A stretch of DNA of 64,000 nucleotides from Ampullimonas aquatilis. Lineage in GTDB: Bacteria; Pseudomonadota; Gammaproteobacteria; Burkholderiales; Burkholderiaceae_D. A model generated the notes under the pieces. That model was not told where the DNA came from. It did not search any database and was given only the letters and a program-made list of their open reading frames with translations. The number at the start of each line of letters is the position of its first letter. The stretch's first letter is position 1. A program made the translations under genes and the position numbers. The stretch spans positions 2,108,001 through 2,172,000 of the forward strand of contig NZ_CP183834.1 in assembly GCF_049675895.1 (NCBI RefSeq). The letters are read 5' to 3'. Below are positions 33,612-41,327 of this stretch, piece by piece.

Positions 33612-35384
33612 TTATTCGGACAAATCATATTTCTGAAAATGAAACTCTTGATCACCCACACGTAAATCTTGCCATCTTCTAGGCATAGTCTCAACATCCT
33701 GACGCGTCAAACTCAAAATGAGTGCCTGATTAGAGGGCAGTCGATTCCCACGATAGTCTAAGCGACCTATTTCCTTCCATGTCGATTGACTATCCAATTG
33801 GTAAACTTTTTGACTTAGCCGGTCATCAAACACAATCCATTCTTTTTTACCATCACCATTTAAATCAAGTGCTAATAACATGCATGTCTTCGCGACCTCG
33901 TTCAGACAGTACAAGTAATTTTTACTATGACCGAGTTCATTCATAATCAATTCCAAAAAATTCTGATCAAGATCAGTACCCCTTGGAAAAACAACCATAT
34001 GCTCAGTCAACTTTTCTATAGTCCACTCTTGTTTATGCGCAACTTGCTTATATGTACGATATTTAGCCTGTAAAGCTTGATTGATTTTTTTATCAATTAC
34101 AGCTTTATTCTCAAGACTTTGATTATCGAGCAAGGCGTTCAAGGCTTCTATTCCATACCTTCCCGTATCAAATCTCAGGTACTCAAAATCAAAATCATCT
34201 ATAGCAATTTGATGATTAAGTAGTCTTGAAACCTGATTGTTGACACTCAAACGATATGGGTTTAGTAGCGGTGTATTAAATAAAATCAGCAATATGACAA
34301 ACAAAAGTGCAGTCACAATGTGCGTAAGCTTTACGCCGACCATCCAAACATTTTTCCTACGCAAAACATTGAACGCGTAACCGAGTGAATAACTTGCAAA
34401 AATCATAATCGCAAAAGCAGTCCAAATCCGATCATTGCTCCAACCATATTGATCAACTCGTTTGCTTAATGAATAAATACATAAACCGATATAAACAGGC
34501 ATAACCAATAAACTCATTGAAATCAACGTCAACAGCCAATTTGGAAATTTTTTCTGCTGACTACCATCTTGCCAAGCAGCATTAAATAAAAAAACAACGG
34601 AAGCAATTAATGACAACATCAAAGTAGTGGCATGACCTGTCTTCCATAAAGGTTCTATACCTTGAACAGGTAAAGCTAATAAAAAAAGTAGCAAGATAAA
34701 TGAAACTAATGGTAGCAGCCAGGCAATGACGTTCAAACAAGCAGAATACAATCCAACCAAAGCATCTTCTTTAGCAGAATAAAGTGAAAGCCCGATACCA
34801 AACGCGATCGCAGTAACTGGATAAATAAAGGTGTGATCTGTAAAAAGCACGTAAAAGAAATCGACTTTCAGAACCTTGAACAAACCTGCCCAAAGCATCA
34901 ACAAGCTCCACAATAGACCTATAAAAACAGTCGCAGTTAATAGTTTTGCCGCGTTACACCATGCGGCAGAAAACAGCAAAGCGTAGTCTTGAAACCAACT
35001 TGTTCGAGATAGCCGATGTTCTGCAAAAGGCAGCAAAATAAACCAGCTACTAGCAACACTAACAATGAGTATAAAAAGTTCAGAAGCGCCAACCTGACGA
35101 TAATTCATTTCAATCGGCCATGCTATCCACCCCATAAACACAGCAACACCACTCATGACTGAGACATAGATTACTGTCATCAACCAAAGCAACTTTGCCC
35201 GTCTAAAAATAGCAAGCAACTGAAAAGTCAGTGGTAAAGTTATCACCAGAATATACAAAGGCCATATCTCAATCAAATGTGCGCTGGCATGTTCCATACC
35301 TGTAACCCAGTTATGCAATAACAGCAATCCCAACCCCATTACAGTAGCCCAGCCAGAAATCCAAACACGTTGATTGCGATCCAT
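33612..35384 (-). CDS. DUF4153-type polytopic membrane protein
   Basis: 590 residues with about twelve hydrophobic segments over residues 10-375, then a soluble C-terminal region with NEVAKTCMLLALDLNGDGKKEW, an FG-GAP/EF-hand-like DxNxDG loop. The membrane part (MGLGLLLLHNWV start, FILLPFAEHR, FFYVLFTDHTFIYPVTAIAFG) fits the DUF4153 family. Function is unknown. The gene is visibly richer in A and T than its neighbours and uses codons such as TTA and AAA often, which may indicate transfer. Followed by the cupin gene. Confidence 0.78.
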   Translation of the reverse strand: MDRNQRVWISGWATVMGLGLLLLHNWVTGMEHASAHLIEIWPLYILVITLPLTFQLLAIFRRAKLLWLMTVIYVSVMSGVAVFMGWIAWPIEMNYRQVGASELFILIVSVASSWFILLPFAEHRLSRTSWFQDYALLFSAAWCNAAKLLTATVFIGLLWSLLMLWAGLFKVLKVDFFYVLFTDHTFIYPVTAIAFGIGLSLYSAKEDALVGLYSACLNVIAWLLPLVSFILLLFLLALPVQGIEPLWKTGHATTLMLSLIASVVFLFNAAWQDGSQQKKFPNWLLTLISMSLLVMPVYIGLCIYSLSKRVDQYGWSNDRIWTAFAIMIFASYSLGYAFNVLRRKNVWMVGVKLTHIVTALLFVILLILFNTPLLNPYRLSVNNQVSRLLNHQIAIDDFDFEYLRFDTGRYGIEALNALLDNQSLENKAVIDKKINQALQAKYRTYKQVAHKQEWTIEKLTEHMVVFPRGTDLDQNFLELIMNELGHSKNYLYCLNEVAKTCMLLALDLNGDGKKEWIVFDDRLSQKVYQLDSQSTWKEIGRLDYRGNRLPSNQALILSLTRQDVETMPRRWQDLRVGDQEFHFQKYDLSE

Positions 35385-35573
35385 TCACACCTCGATTGAT
35401 TTTTTAAGTACTAATGCCAACTAACAGTTGCTAATGAGTATAGCCTAGGCACATTAGCGTTATGTCCGAACTCAACTTTACCGACGATGGTTTTAAACAT
35501 GCGGATCAATCATTCTGCTATGCTCTTGCCCGCTTTAATAAAACCTTCAATCGACTAAGTATATGAATCCCGC

Positions 35574-35590
35574 TATCTAGTTGGTATCAT
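35574..35590. promoter_or_regulatory. 17-bp motif shared by the SemiSWEET/GntR and kinase promoters
   Basis: TATCTAGTTGGTATCAT lies 47 bp before the SemiSWEET start. A copy differing at 2 of 17 positions lies at 37851-37867 upstream of the PfkB kinase. It is a candidate operator for the GntR/UTRA regulator encoded between them. Confidence 0.5.
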
Positions 35591-35637
35591 TCTGCTATTG
35601 TTACAGCCTGATGGTCTGATACCCCACGGAGAAACTG

Positions 35638-35916
35638 ATGCAGTCACTGGATATGCTTGGACTTGTTGCCACCTGCTTTACGACTTATTCATTTGTGCCG
35701 CAGGTATGGCGCACCTGGAAGACCCGCGATGTCAGCGGGATTTCGCTGAGCAGTTATCTGATCATCACGGTGGGACTATTTTTATGGCTGGTGTATGGCT
35801 ATCTGAAAAGTGATCTGCCCTTGATAGTGGCCAACTCGGTGATGGTGGTGCTGACTGCGGCCATCACGATCATGAAGTTGCGTTTTACAGAAACGGCTGC
35901 CATTGCCAATTCATGA
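35638..35916 (+). CDS. SemiSWEET-type sugar transporter
   Basis: 92 residues; three hydrophobic helices as in bacterial SemiSWEETs, which dimerise into a sugar uniporter. The PQ motif YSFVPQVWRTW sits in helix 1 near residues 18-28, and DVSGISLSSYLIITVGLFLW follows. ACGGAGAAACTG precedes the ATG. The stop overlaps the start of the GntR gene (ATGA), so both are one operon; the convergent gene next to them is a sugar-kinase homologue, suggesting a sugar uptake and phosphorylation module. Confidence 0.9.
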   Translation: MQSLDMLGLVATCFTTYSFVPQVWRTWKTRDVSGISLSSYLIITVGLFLWLVYGYLKSDLPLIVANSVMVVLTAAITIMKLRFTETAAIANS

Positions 35917-36710
35917 TGAGCAATTCGTCCAAACCAGCATCATCCAGCAAATCCATTTTTGATCAACTGCTGCCTGATCGTGAAACGTCCGAGCCGGTCT
36001 ACCAGCAGCTGCTACGCAAGATGCAGGCGCTGATTGCATCGGGCGAAATTGCCGAAGGACAAAGTCTGCCTTCGGAGCGCCTGCTGGCAGAGCGTTTGAA
36101 TTTGAGCCGAACCACAGTGCGGCGTTGTTATGAGGCGCTGCGCTCGATGGAAATGATCGACACGCAAGGTCGCTCGGGCGTAAAGATCAAGCCGCAAAAG
36201 CCGCCCTTGCTGTCGCCTCAATTGGGTAAGCTCAAGAGCTTTACGCAGGAAATCACCGAGATGGGCATGCAGCCTTCCACGCATTTGCTGGAACGCAGTA
36301 TTGTGAAGGATCGCACGATTGCGTCCATCTTCAATCGCCCTTCCACAGCTCAGTTTTTAAAGCTGGTGCGTATCCGCCTGGGTGACAACATTCCACTCTC
36401 GCGTGAAGTGGCCTGGTATGACCTGACTGCCGCACCAGAATTAGCCGACTGGGATGTGGAAGGCTCGGCTTATCAGTTCATGCAATTACATTCGGGCATT
36501 TATTTAAAACATGGCGAACAAAGTATTGAAGCTATCATGAGCACCGATGTGGAAGCCGCAGCCTTTGGCTTTACCCAGCCCAGCCCGTGCTTATTGATGA
36601 AGCGCAAGACATTCAGTCATTCGGGGCAAATTATTGAATATGTGGAAGGCACTTTCCGGGGTGATGCTTATGCCTATCGCATCAATCTGGAAATGAACTC
36701 AACTTTATAG
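35913..36710 (+). CDS. GntR-family regulator with UTRA domain
   Basis: 265 residues. Winged HTH near residues 30-95 (PVYQQLLRKMQALIASGEI, LPSERLLAERLNLSRTTVRR) and a UTRA/HutC effector domain (IRLGDNIPLSREVAWYDL, EQSIEAIMS, CLLMKRKTFSHSGQIIEYVE). Such regulators bind sugar phosphates or similar ligands. It overlaps the SemiSWEET gene by 4 bp and its 3' end overlaps the convergent kinase gene by 29 bp. Likely represses both promoters through the shared TATCTARTTGGTAWCAT motif. Confidence 0.92.
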   Translation: MMSNSSKPASSSKSIFDQLLPDRETSEPVYQQLLRKMQALIASGEIAEGQSLPSERLLAERLNLSRTTVRRCYEALRSMEMIDTQGRSGVKIKPQKPPLLSPQLGKLKSFTQEITEMGMQPSTHLLERSIVKDRTIASIFNRPSTAQFLKLVRIRLGDNIPLSREVAWYDLTAAPELADWDVEGSAYQFMQLHSGIYLKHGEQSIEAIMSTDVEAAAFGFTQPSPCLLMKRKTFSHSGQIIEYVEGTFRGDAYAYRINLEMNSTL

Positions 36711-37647
36711 CGGCGGCCTGTTGGGCAAGAAATTGCTGTACCTGGGTGGCGCTGGGCAGATGCGCAAAAATGCCTTGCCGAGCAGCGATCATGGCGCCAC
36801 AGGCATTGGCATAGCGCAGCGCATCAGCCAAATTTTCCTTCATCAATATGGAGCGGATCAAGCCACAGCCAAAGGCATCCCCGGCACCAGTGGCATCCAG
36901 CTGGCCAACTTCAAAGGCAGCAACCCAATGCGTATCATGTTGCTCATCTAGCGCAATGGCGCCCCGCTCGGCCAGCGTGATACACAATAATTGGCCTTGC
37001 CAGCCAATCTTTCTGGCCAGGCCAGCCAGGCCGTGTGTCCAGTCGGAGGGTTGCCAATCCAACACAGCGGGTTCGGTAAACAGACTCGCGGCCTCGCTCA
37101 CATTGACCACCAGCACATCGGTATATTGCAGGATGTCAGGATCAATCGGACGCCAGGGCGATGGGTTGAGATAGGTCGGAATACCACGTTCATGCGCCCG
37201 CTGAAAGGCCGCAACAATCGGCTCATCGGCCACTTCAAATTGCGCGATGACATACTGCGCAGCCTGTAATGCCTTGTCTGCCCGAAATACATGGTTGGCA
37301 CTCAGCAAAATATTGGCACCCAGATAGGCTGCCAGAAAATTGCTGCCGTCGGGCGCAATAAAACCCACGCCATAACCCGATTGCTCACCCAATTGATGAC
37401 AGTATTGGGTTGATAGTCCTTCACTAGCCAACGCCGCCAGCACGGCGGTGCCCATTGAATCTTGCCCCACGACCATCAGCAGGTCGACCGTCACCCCAAG
37501 CCGTTGCAAGCCTAGCGCCAGGTTCAAACCCTTGCCACCATGCTCTTGAAAGGCCGAGCGTGCGGGTAATGATTCGCCCTTCTGCGGTAAATGATCGACC
37601 TGCAGAAAATTGGCGTTCATGTAATTGCCAACCACAAAAACTCGCAC
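36682..37647 (-). CDS. PfkB/ribokinase-family sugar kinase
   Basis: 321 residues. The N-terminal glycine pair HGGKGLNLALGLQRLG (PfkB signature 1, near 37-52) and the catalytic anion hole DATGAGDAFGCG (signature 2, near 252-263) are intact. It phosphorylates a sugar or nucleoside; the closest pattern is ribokinase (GGKG.N.A), but the substrate is not fixed. Convergent with the SemiSWEET-GntR operon, overlapping its end by 29 bp, and carrying the same promoter motif about 200 bp upstream. Confidence 0.9.
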   Translation of the reverse strand: MRVFVVGNYMNANFLQVDHLPQKGESLPARSAFQEHGGKGLNLALGLQRLGVTVDLLMVVGQDSMGTAVLAALASEGLSTQYCHQLGEQSGYGVGFIAPDGSNFLAAYLGANILLSANHVFRADKALQAAQYVIAQFEVADEPIVAAFQRAHERGIPTYLNPSPWRPIDPDILQYTDVLVVNVSEAASLFTEPAVLDWQPSDWTHGLAGLARKIGWQGQLLCITLAERGAIALDEQHDTHWVAAFEVGQLDATGAGDAFGCGLIRSILMKENLADALRYANACGAMIAARQGIFAHLPSATQVQQFLAQQAAAIKLSSFPD

Positions 37648-38118
37648 ACGCGCCCTTTATGTCAAAACTGATGTGGAAATTGCTTAATCAAAAATCGTCA
37701 AGAATCCCGCAGTAGTATAGGTCATCACCTGTGACGCACCATCAAAATCGACGTGCGTATTCATCAACTTAGTCAACCAGCTCAATACCTGTGGGTGACC
37801 TTGGCTGTCATCTCAAGCGATAACTATGTAAAATACCTTGTCTTTTTTGGTATCTAATTGGTAACATCGTGGTAGATAATATCGATTGCTCAATCAATGC
37901 TCAAGGGAAAAAATGGACGGAACTCAATCAGCTACGCCAGTTGAGCTCAAGTCTCAACAATCAGGCTCCATGTGCTTGGCGGTTCAGTGGCGGTTTCAGA
38001 AAATTGGCAGAGCAGGTACACAAGCATTCCCGACATCCCTGGCTGTCACACCCTGTCCGGCATGGCTAACGCACTTCAATAGCAAAGACTCTCCACAAGC
38101 ACAACGCAGGAGCCGTTC
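37648..38118. other. Intergenic region carrying the second module motif
   Basis: 471 bp between the divergent kinase and the first of the tandem paralogues. It holds the TATCTAATTGGTAACAT motif (37851-37867), also readable as two TTGGTA direct repeats 11 bp apart. Frames at 37869 and 37886 lack ribosome-binding sites and recognisable content. No other signal seen. Confidence 0.5.
37851..37867. promoter_or_regulatory. Second copy of the GntR-module motif
   Basis: TATCTAATTGGTAACAT, 15 of 17 identical with the copy at 35574. About 200 bp before the PfkB kinase start, further than usual for a repressor site, so it could also belong to an unseen promoter. Confidence 0.45.
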
Positions 38119-38919
38119 ATGATTGGCTTGCTTGGCGTGATCGTCTTTGTACTCATCACTGCATCCATGATGATTGGGCTGATCTACTTCATTGCTCGTG
38201 GCATGTTGGCAACGTTGCGCGAGCGTAAACAGTTTAAGCAACTGGCCCAACAAATCGGCTGCGAATACCTGGGCATGCAAGCATTTAATGGCACCCTGAA
38301 TACCGGCAGCTGGCGAGCAATCGCGCATCATGACACCGACGAAAATACCTATACCACCACTTTCACGGCCACGTTACCGCTCCCCAAAAACAGTTACGTT
38401 GCCATTCTTTCGCACACCCTGCAAACTGAGACTGCACGTCTAGCCAAGCAACCTGTCAAGGAGCTGCCACGGTCGATGCGCTGGATCATGACAGCGGGCC
38501 TGTTTGTCGCGGCTGCTGTGGCTGATGCCGATATTGCCTTGGGTTTTCTTTTTCCAAAAGAACCAGACCAGGATCTCCCAAGAGCGCAACGTATTTTGAT
38601 TGGTTCGGAGCATTTCAAGCAAAACTTTTGCGTGGTACTTAACGATACTCGCTGGATTGGCCTGATCACACCGACCCTGGAAAAGCTCTGGCTCGACTGG
38701 CCCGGTATCGATACACAGAAAATGGTCATCAAAGCCTGCGACCACCGCATGGAAATCAAGCTTTATGACCAAGGGCTCAATAACAGTGCCGACTGGCGCC
38801 ACTTTATTACCCTGGGTATCCATTTGGCAAAACAAATGGAATCGCTCACTCAAGCACAAGGCAACACTCAGATTTCCCCACATTCAAGCCACGCTAATTG
38901 TGAGTTATTTGCCAACTGA
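38119..38919 (+). CDS. Membrane-anchored protein of unknown family (paralogue A)
   Basis: 266 residues with an N-terminal membrane anchor (about 3-27) followed by a basic stretch (RERKQFKQLAQQIGCEYLG). A second hydrophobic segment (WIMTAGLFVAAAVADADIALG) lies near 121-143. The soluble part contains RILIGSEHFKQNFCVVLNDTRW and LWLDWPGID near 190-198. AGGAG lies 6 bp before the ATG. I do not recognise the family. It is clearly related to the next gene, sharing about five motifs in the same order and a 20-nt identical stretch at LWLDWPG, so the pair arose by tandem duplication. Confidence 0.8.
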   Translation: MIGLLGVIVFVLITASMMIGLIYFIARGMLATLRERKQFKQLAQQIGCEYLGMQAFNGTLNTGSWRAIAHHDTDENTYTTTFTATLPLPKNSYVAILSHTLQTETARLAKQPVKELPRSMRWIMTAGLFVAAAVADADIALGFLFPKEPDQDLPRAQRILIGSEHFKQNFCVVLNDTRWIGLITPTLEKLWLDWPGIDTQKMVIKACDHRMEIKLYDQGLNNSADWRHFITLGIHLAKQMESLTQAQGNTQISPHSSHANCELFAN

Positions 38920-39093
38920 GGTGGCTGGTTTGAATGCCCAGACAATAAAACTGATTGGTGTTGGTTACTGCTGCCCGACCATAGACAAGATGAGCACTGT
39001 TTGAACAAGTCGTTAGTCAGATAGGTCATGAAGGCATAATCAATAATCCATCGATATGAAAATTTCAACTTTTTTTCGATCCAGCCAATTTCC

Positions 39094-39822
39094 ATGTTGA
39101 GTTTTCAAAGTGCCTTGATATTTTTAGTAATCGCAGCAATCCTGACCATTTTTGTCATCGGCGTGCTGATACGAGGTGCCATAACCCATTTTTTGCTGCG
39201 GCTGCGGCATCAACAACTTGCCAAAGAAATAGGCTGTCAATATATCGGCGGACTCACTTTTTTAGGTAAGCAGACTCACGCCAGCTGGCGTACCGATGCC
39301 TTCAGCGATGAGAATGCAGCCCATAGCCATTACACCTTGTTTTCAGCAGAATTGGCTCTGCCCAAGGGAACACGGTTTGCCATCATGACGCCGGAATTGC
39401 TGACAAAATTCAATCGGGACAATCAGTCTGTCATGCAAAAGGTCAAACAAACCTGGCAACAGCTGGCAGATAAAGAAATGTTGAGTCAGTCCGCCACAGT
39501 CCATGACAAAGCGGGCATCACCTCCCAGCCAGTGTTGATTGGCTCAACCCGCTTTAAAGAACAGCTATGCATGATGACAAACGATCCGCGCTGGACACAA
39601 CTCGTGACTCCCGCACTGGAGCTACTCTGGCTCGACTGGCCCGGCATGGATCCCAGACAAATCACCGTGACGGCCATGAATAATCGATTGGAAATCACGA
39701 TCAACGACCAGATATTGGCTGGTTGCGATCACTGGCGCCAGTTCATCCAGCTGGGACTTTGCCTGGTGAAGCAAATCACCGCTATTTCGCTAACAGCAAA
39801 CGCCACTATTCAGACATCATGA
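39094..39822 (+). CDS. Membrane-anchored protein of unknown family (paralogue B)
   Basis: 242 residues. N-terminal membrane segment (about 6-30), basic RLRHQQLAKEIGCQYIGG, then soluble domain with PVLIGSTRFKEQLCMMTNDPRW and LWLDWPGMD near 178-186, and CDHWRQFIQLGLCLVKQI at the end. It lacks the second hydrophobic segment of paralogue A, having instead a Gln/Lys-rich stretch (SVMQKVKQTWQQLADKEM). The ribosome-binding site is poor, and 174 bp separate it from A. Function unknown. Confidence 0.78.
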   Translation: MLSFQSALIFLVIAAILTIFVIGVLIRGAITHFLLRLRHQQLAKEIGCQYIGGLTFLGKQTHASWRTDAFSDENAAHSHYTLFSAELALPKGTRFAIMTPELLTKFNRDNQSVMQKVKQTWQQLADKEMLSQSATVHDKAGITSQPVLIGSTRFKEQLCMMTNDPRWTQLVTPALELLWLDWPGMDPRQITVTAMNNRLEITINDQILAGCDHWRQFIQLGLCLVKQITAISLTANATIQTS

Positions 39823-39877
39823 TATGAGTTTGCTGGTTGATTCATCACAGCGAAAAACGCAAAAACAATCAAAGAAT

Positions 39878-39954
39878 AAGGAGTATATGTAAATACATGG
39901 CACTTCAAGTGCTTATTTATTGGCTCTGATTTTATACATATAAGGAGTATATCC
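39878..39954 (+). repeat. Intergenic repeat, copy 5 (best-preserved ends)
   Basis: AAGGAGTATAT occurs at 39878-39888 and again at 39942-39952, exactly 64 bp apart. Between them: ATGGCACTTCAAGTGCTTATTTATTGG (in pieces ATGGCACTT, AAGTGCTTATTTATTGG) and TTTTATACATA. It is the clearest single unit and defines the 64-bp period. Confidence 0.88.
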
Positions 39955-40046
39955 TGAGTGAAATAGTCAGCACCTTGTCGCAGCGTGTTATCTACACGCT
40001 GAATCACTTTGCAGCACCAATCAGGATTCAAACAATCTGAAGCAGC

Positions 40047-40598
40047 CTAATCCTTACTGCTCATCAGCTTCTCCCAGCCAGCCAAACCTAAATGATTAAG
40101 CGTCTTGATATTGTTTTCGTAGATGTCGGTCGCATCGGGAAAAGCTTGCACAGCTCGCTCGATACTGTCTTCCCGCAGCAAATGCAAGATAGGATAAGGG
40201 GCACGATTGGTGTAGTTGCTGATGTCATTGGGGCCCGCATCGGCAAACTGATAGTCGGGATGAAAACTGGCAATCTGCAAAATACCATCCAGTTCGAGCT
40301 TGACCAAGGCATGGTCGGCCACATCAAGAAAATCGTTGTAATCCAGAAAATCTGTCAGGACCTGGGGATGAATCAGCAGTGTGGTGTCAAGCATTTTGGG
40401 CTCGGCCTGATCCAGCAAACAGAGTTCGTCAATCAATTGCTCCAGCAGTGCTTCGGGTTCGGTAGCTGGGCTGACGACATAGCGGATTTGCTTTTTAATA
40501 TGAACCGACTTGGCAAAAGGACAGAGGTTTAAACCAATCACCGCCTTTTCGAGCCAATGAATGGTCTGGTCAATGATGGCTTGCTCAGAAGCGGACAT
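40047..40598 (-). CDS. DUF1415 family protein
   Basis: 183 residues, cytoplasmic. Contains VIGLNLCPFAKSVH, with a Cys-Pro-Phe that is strongly conserved in DUF1415, then TTLLIHPQVLTDFLDYNDFL, FHPDYQFADAGPNDISNY-type text and NRAPYPILHLLREDSIE. Function not established. Downstream of the phosphoribosyltransferase gene with a 123-bp gap, same strand; it may be the last gene of the block or independent. Confidence 0.88.
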   Translation of the reverse strand: MSASEQAIIDQTIHWLEKAVIGLNLCPFAKSVHIKKQIRYVVSPATEPEALLEQLIDELCLLDQAEPKMLDTTLLIHPQVLTDFLDYNDFLDVADHALVKLELDGILQIASFHPDYQFADAGPNDISNYTNRAPYPILHLLREDSIERAVQAFPDATDIYENNIKTLNHLGLAGWEKLMSSKD

Positions 40599-40721
40599 GC
40601 GTTGCTCTCTTTAAATTTTCAATATTTTTCTGATGACCCAGGAGCCATTGCATCAGAGCTGGTTCATCATAATTGCCAGATTGGCACTTGCATCAACGAA
40701 CAATCCTGAGGCCAAAGGCAC

Positions 40722-41261
40722 TCAGGCCTTGCTACCACGCGTCATCCACGAGGCCAGTTGATGCGGCCGCAAGGAGTCGTAATCTTCAAATGGCTGATGA
40801 ATCCAGGGATTGTGAGTCAGATGCTCAACGTAATAATCGGGCTTGACGTTGGAGTGTGCCTTGTACCAGACCACGCCGGTGCGCAGCTCGGTAATATCAG
40901 GATATTGACTGATCAGATGCTGACGCACCTGATCAAAGGTATTGCCAGTATCGACCATATCATCGACCAGCAATACGCGCCCTGCGAGCGAGCCACGGGT
41001 GATGGTGATGAACTGAGCGATATCGAGCTGGCCTTGCTGGGTGCCTGCGGCTTCACGATAGGAACTGGTGGCCAGAATGCCGAGCGGCACGTCAAAGATG
41101 CGCGAAAGCACATCACCTACCCGCACACCGCCGCGCGCAAGGCATAAAATCTGATCAAACTGCCAACCCGACTGATAAATGGTCAGTGCCAGTTGCTCAA
41201 GCAGTCGGTGATAGTCTTCCCATGAAACCCACAAGTCTTTTTCGGTACTGGTGCGTTCCAT
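40722..41261 (-). CDS. Purine-type phosphoribosyltransferase
   Basis: 179 residues. The PRPP-binding motif VLLVDDMVDTGNTF is near 106-119, and an N-terminal FDQILCLARGGVRVGD loop follows the type I PRTase pattern. It probably salvages hypoxanthine, xanthine or guanine; position directly after purA supports a purine role. It resembles Gpt/Hpt-like proteins annotated next to purA in Burkholderiales. 66 bp separate it from purA. Confidence 0.86.
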   Translation of the reverse strand: MERTSTEKDLWVSWEDYHRLLEQLALTIYQSGWQFDQILCLARGGVRVGDVLSRIFDVPLGILATSSYREAAGTQQGQLDIAQFITITRGSLAGRVLLVDDMVDTGNTFDQVRQHLISQYPDITELRTGVVWYKAHSNVKPDYYVEHLTHNPWIHQPFEDYDSLRPHQLASWMTRGSKA

Positions 41262-41327
41262 GTGAACCTCGCGGTGTTGTAGTGACGATTTAACTAGGCA
41301 AAGAGGATGATCAATTTCCCCATGGGC

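Noticed and set aside
35385..35470. Possible repeat copy upstream of the DUF4153 gene (GAGTATAGCC)
   Set aside because: The conserved core is missing and order of parts does not agree.
37869..38122. Short frames before the first tandem paralogue
   Set aside because: No ribosome-binding sites and no recognisable content; the strong site at 38108 belongs to the real gene at 38119.
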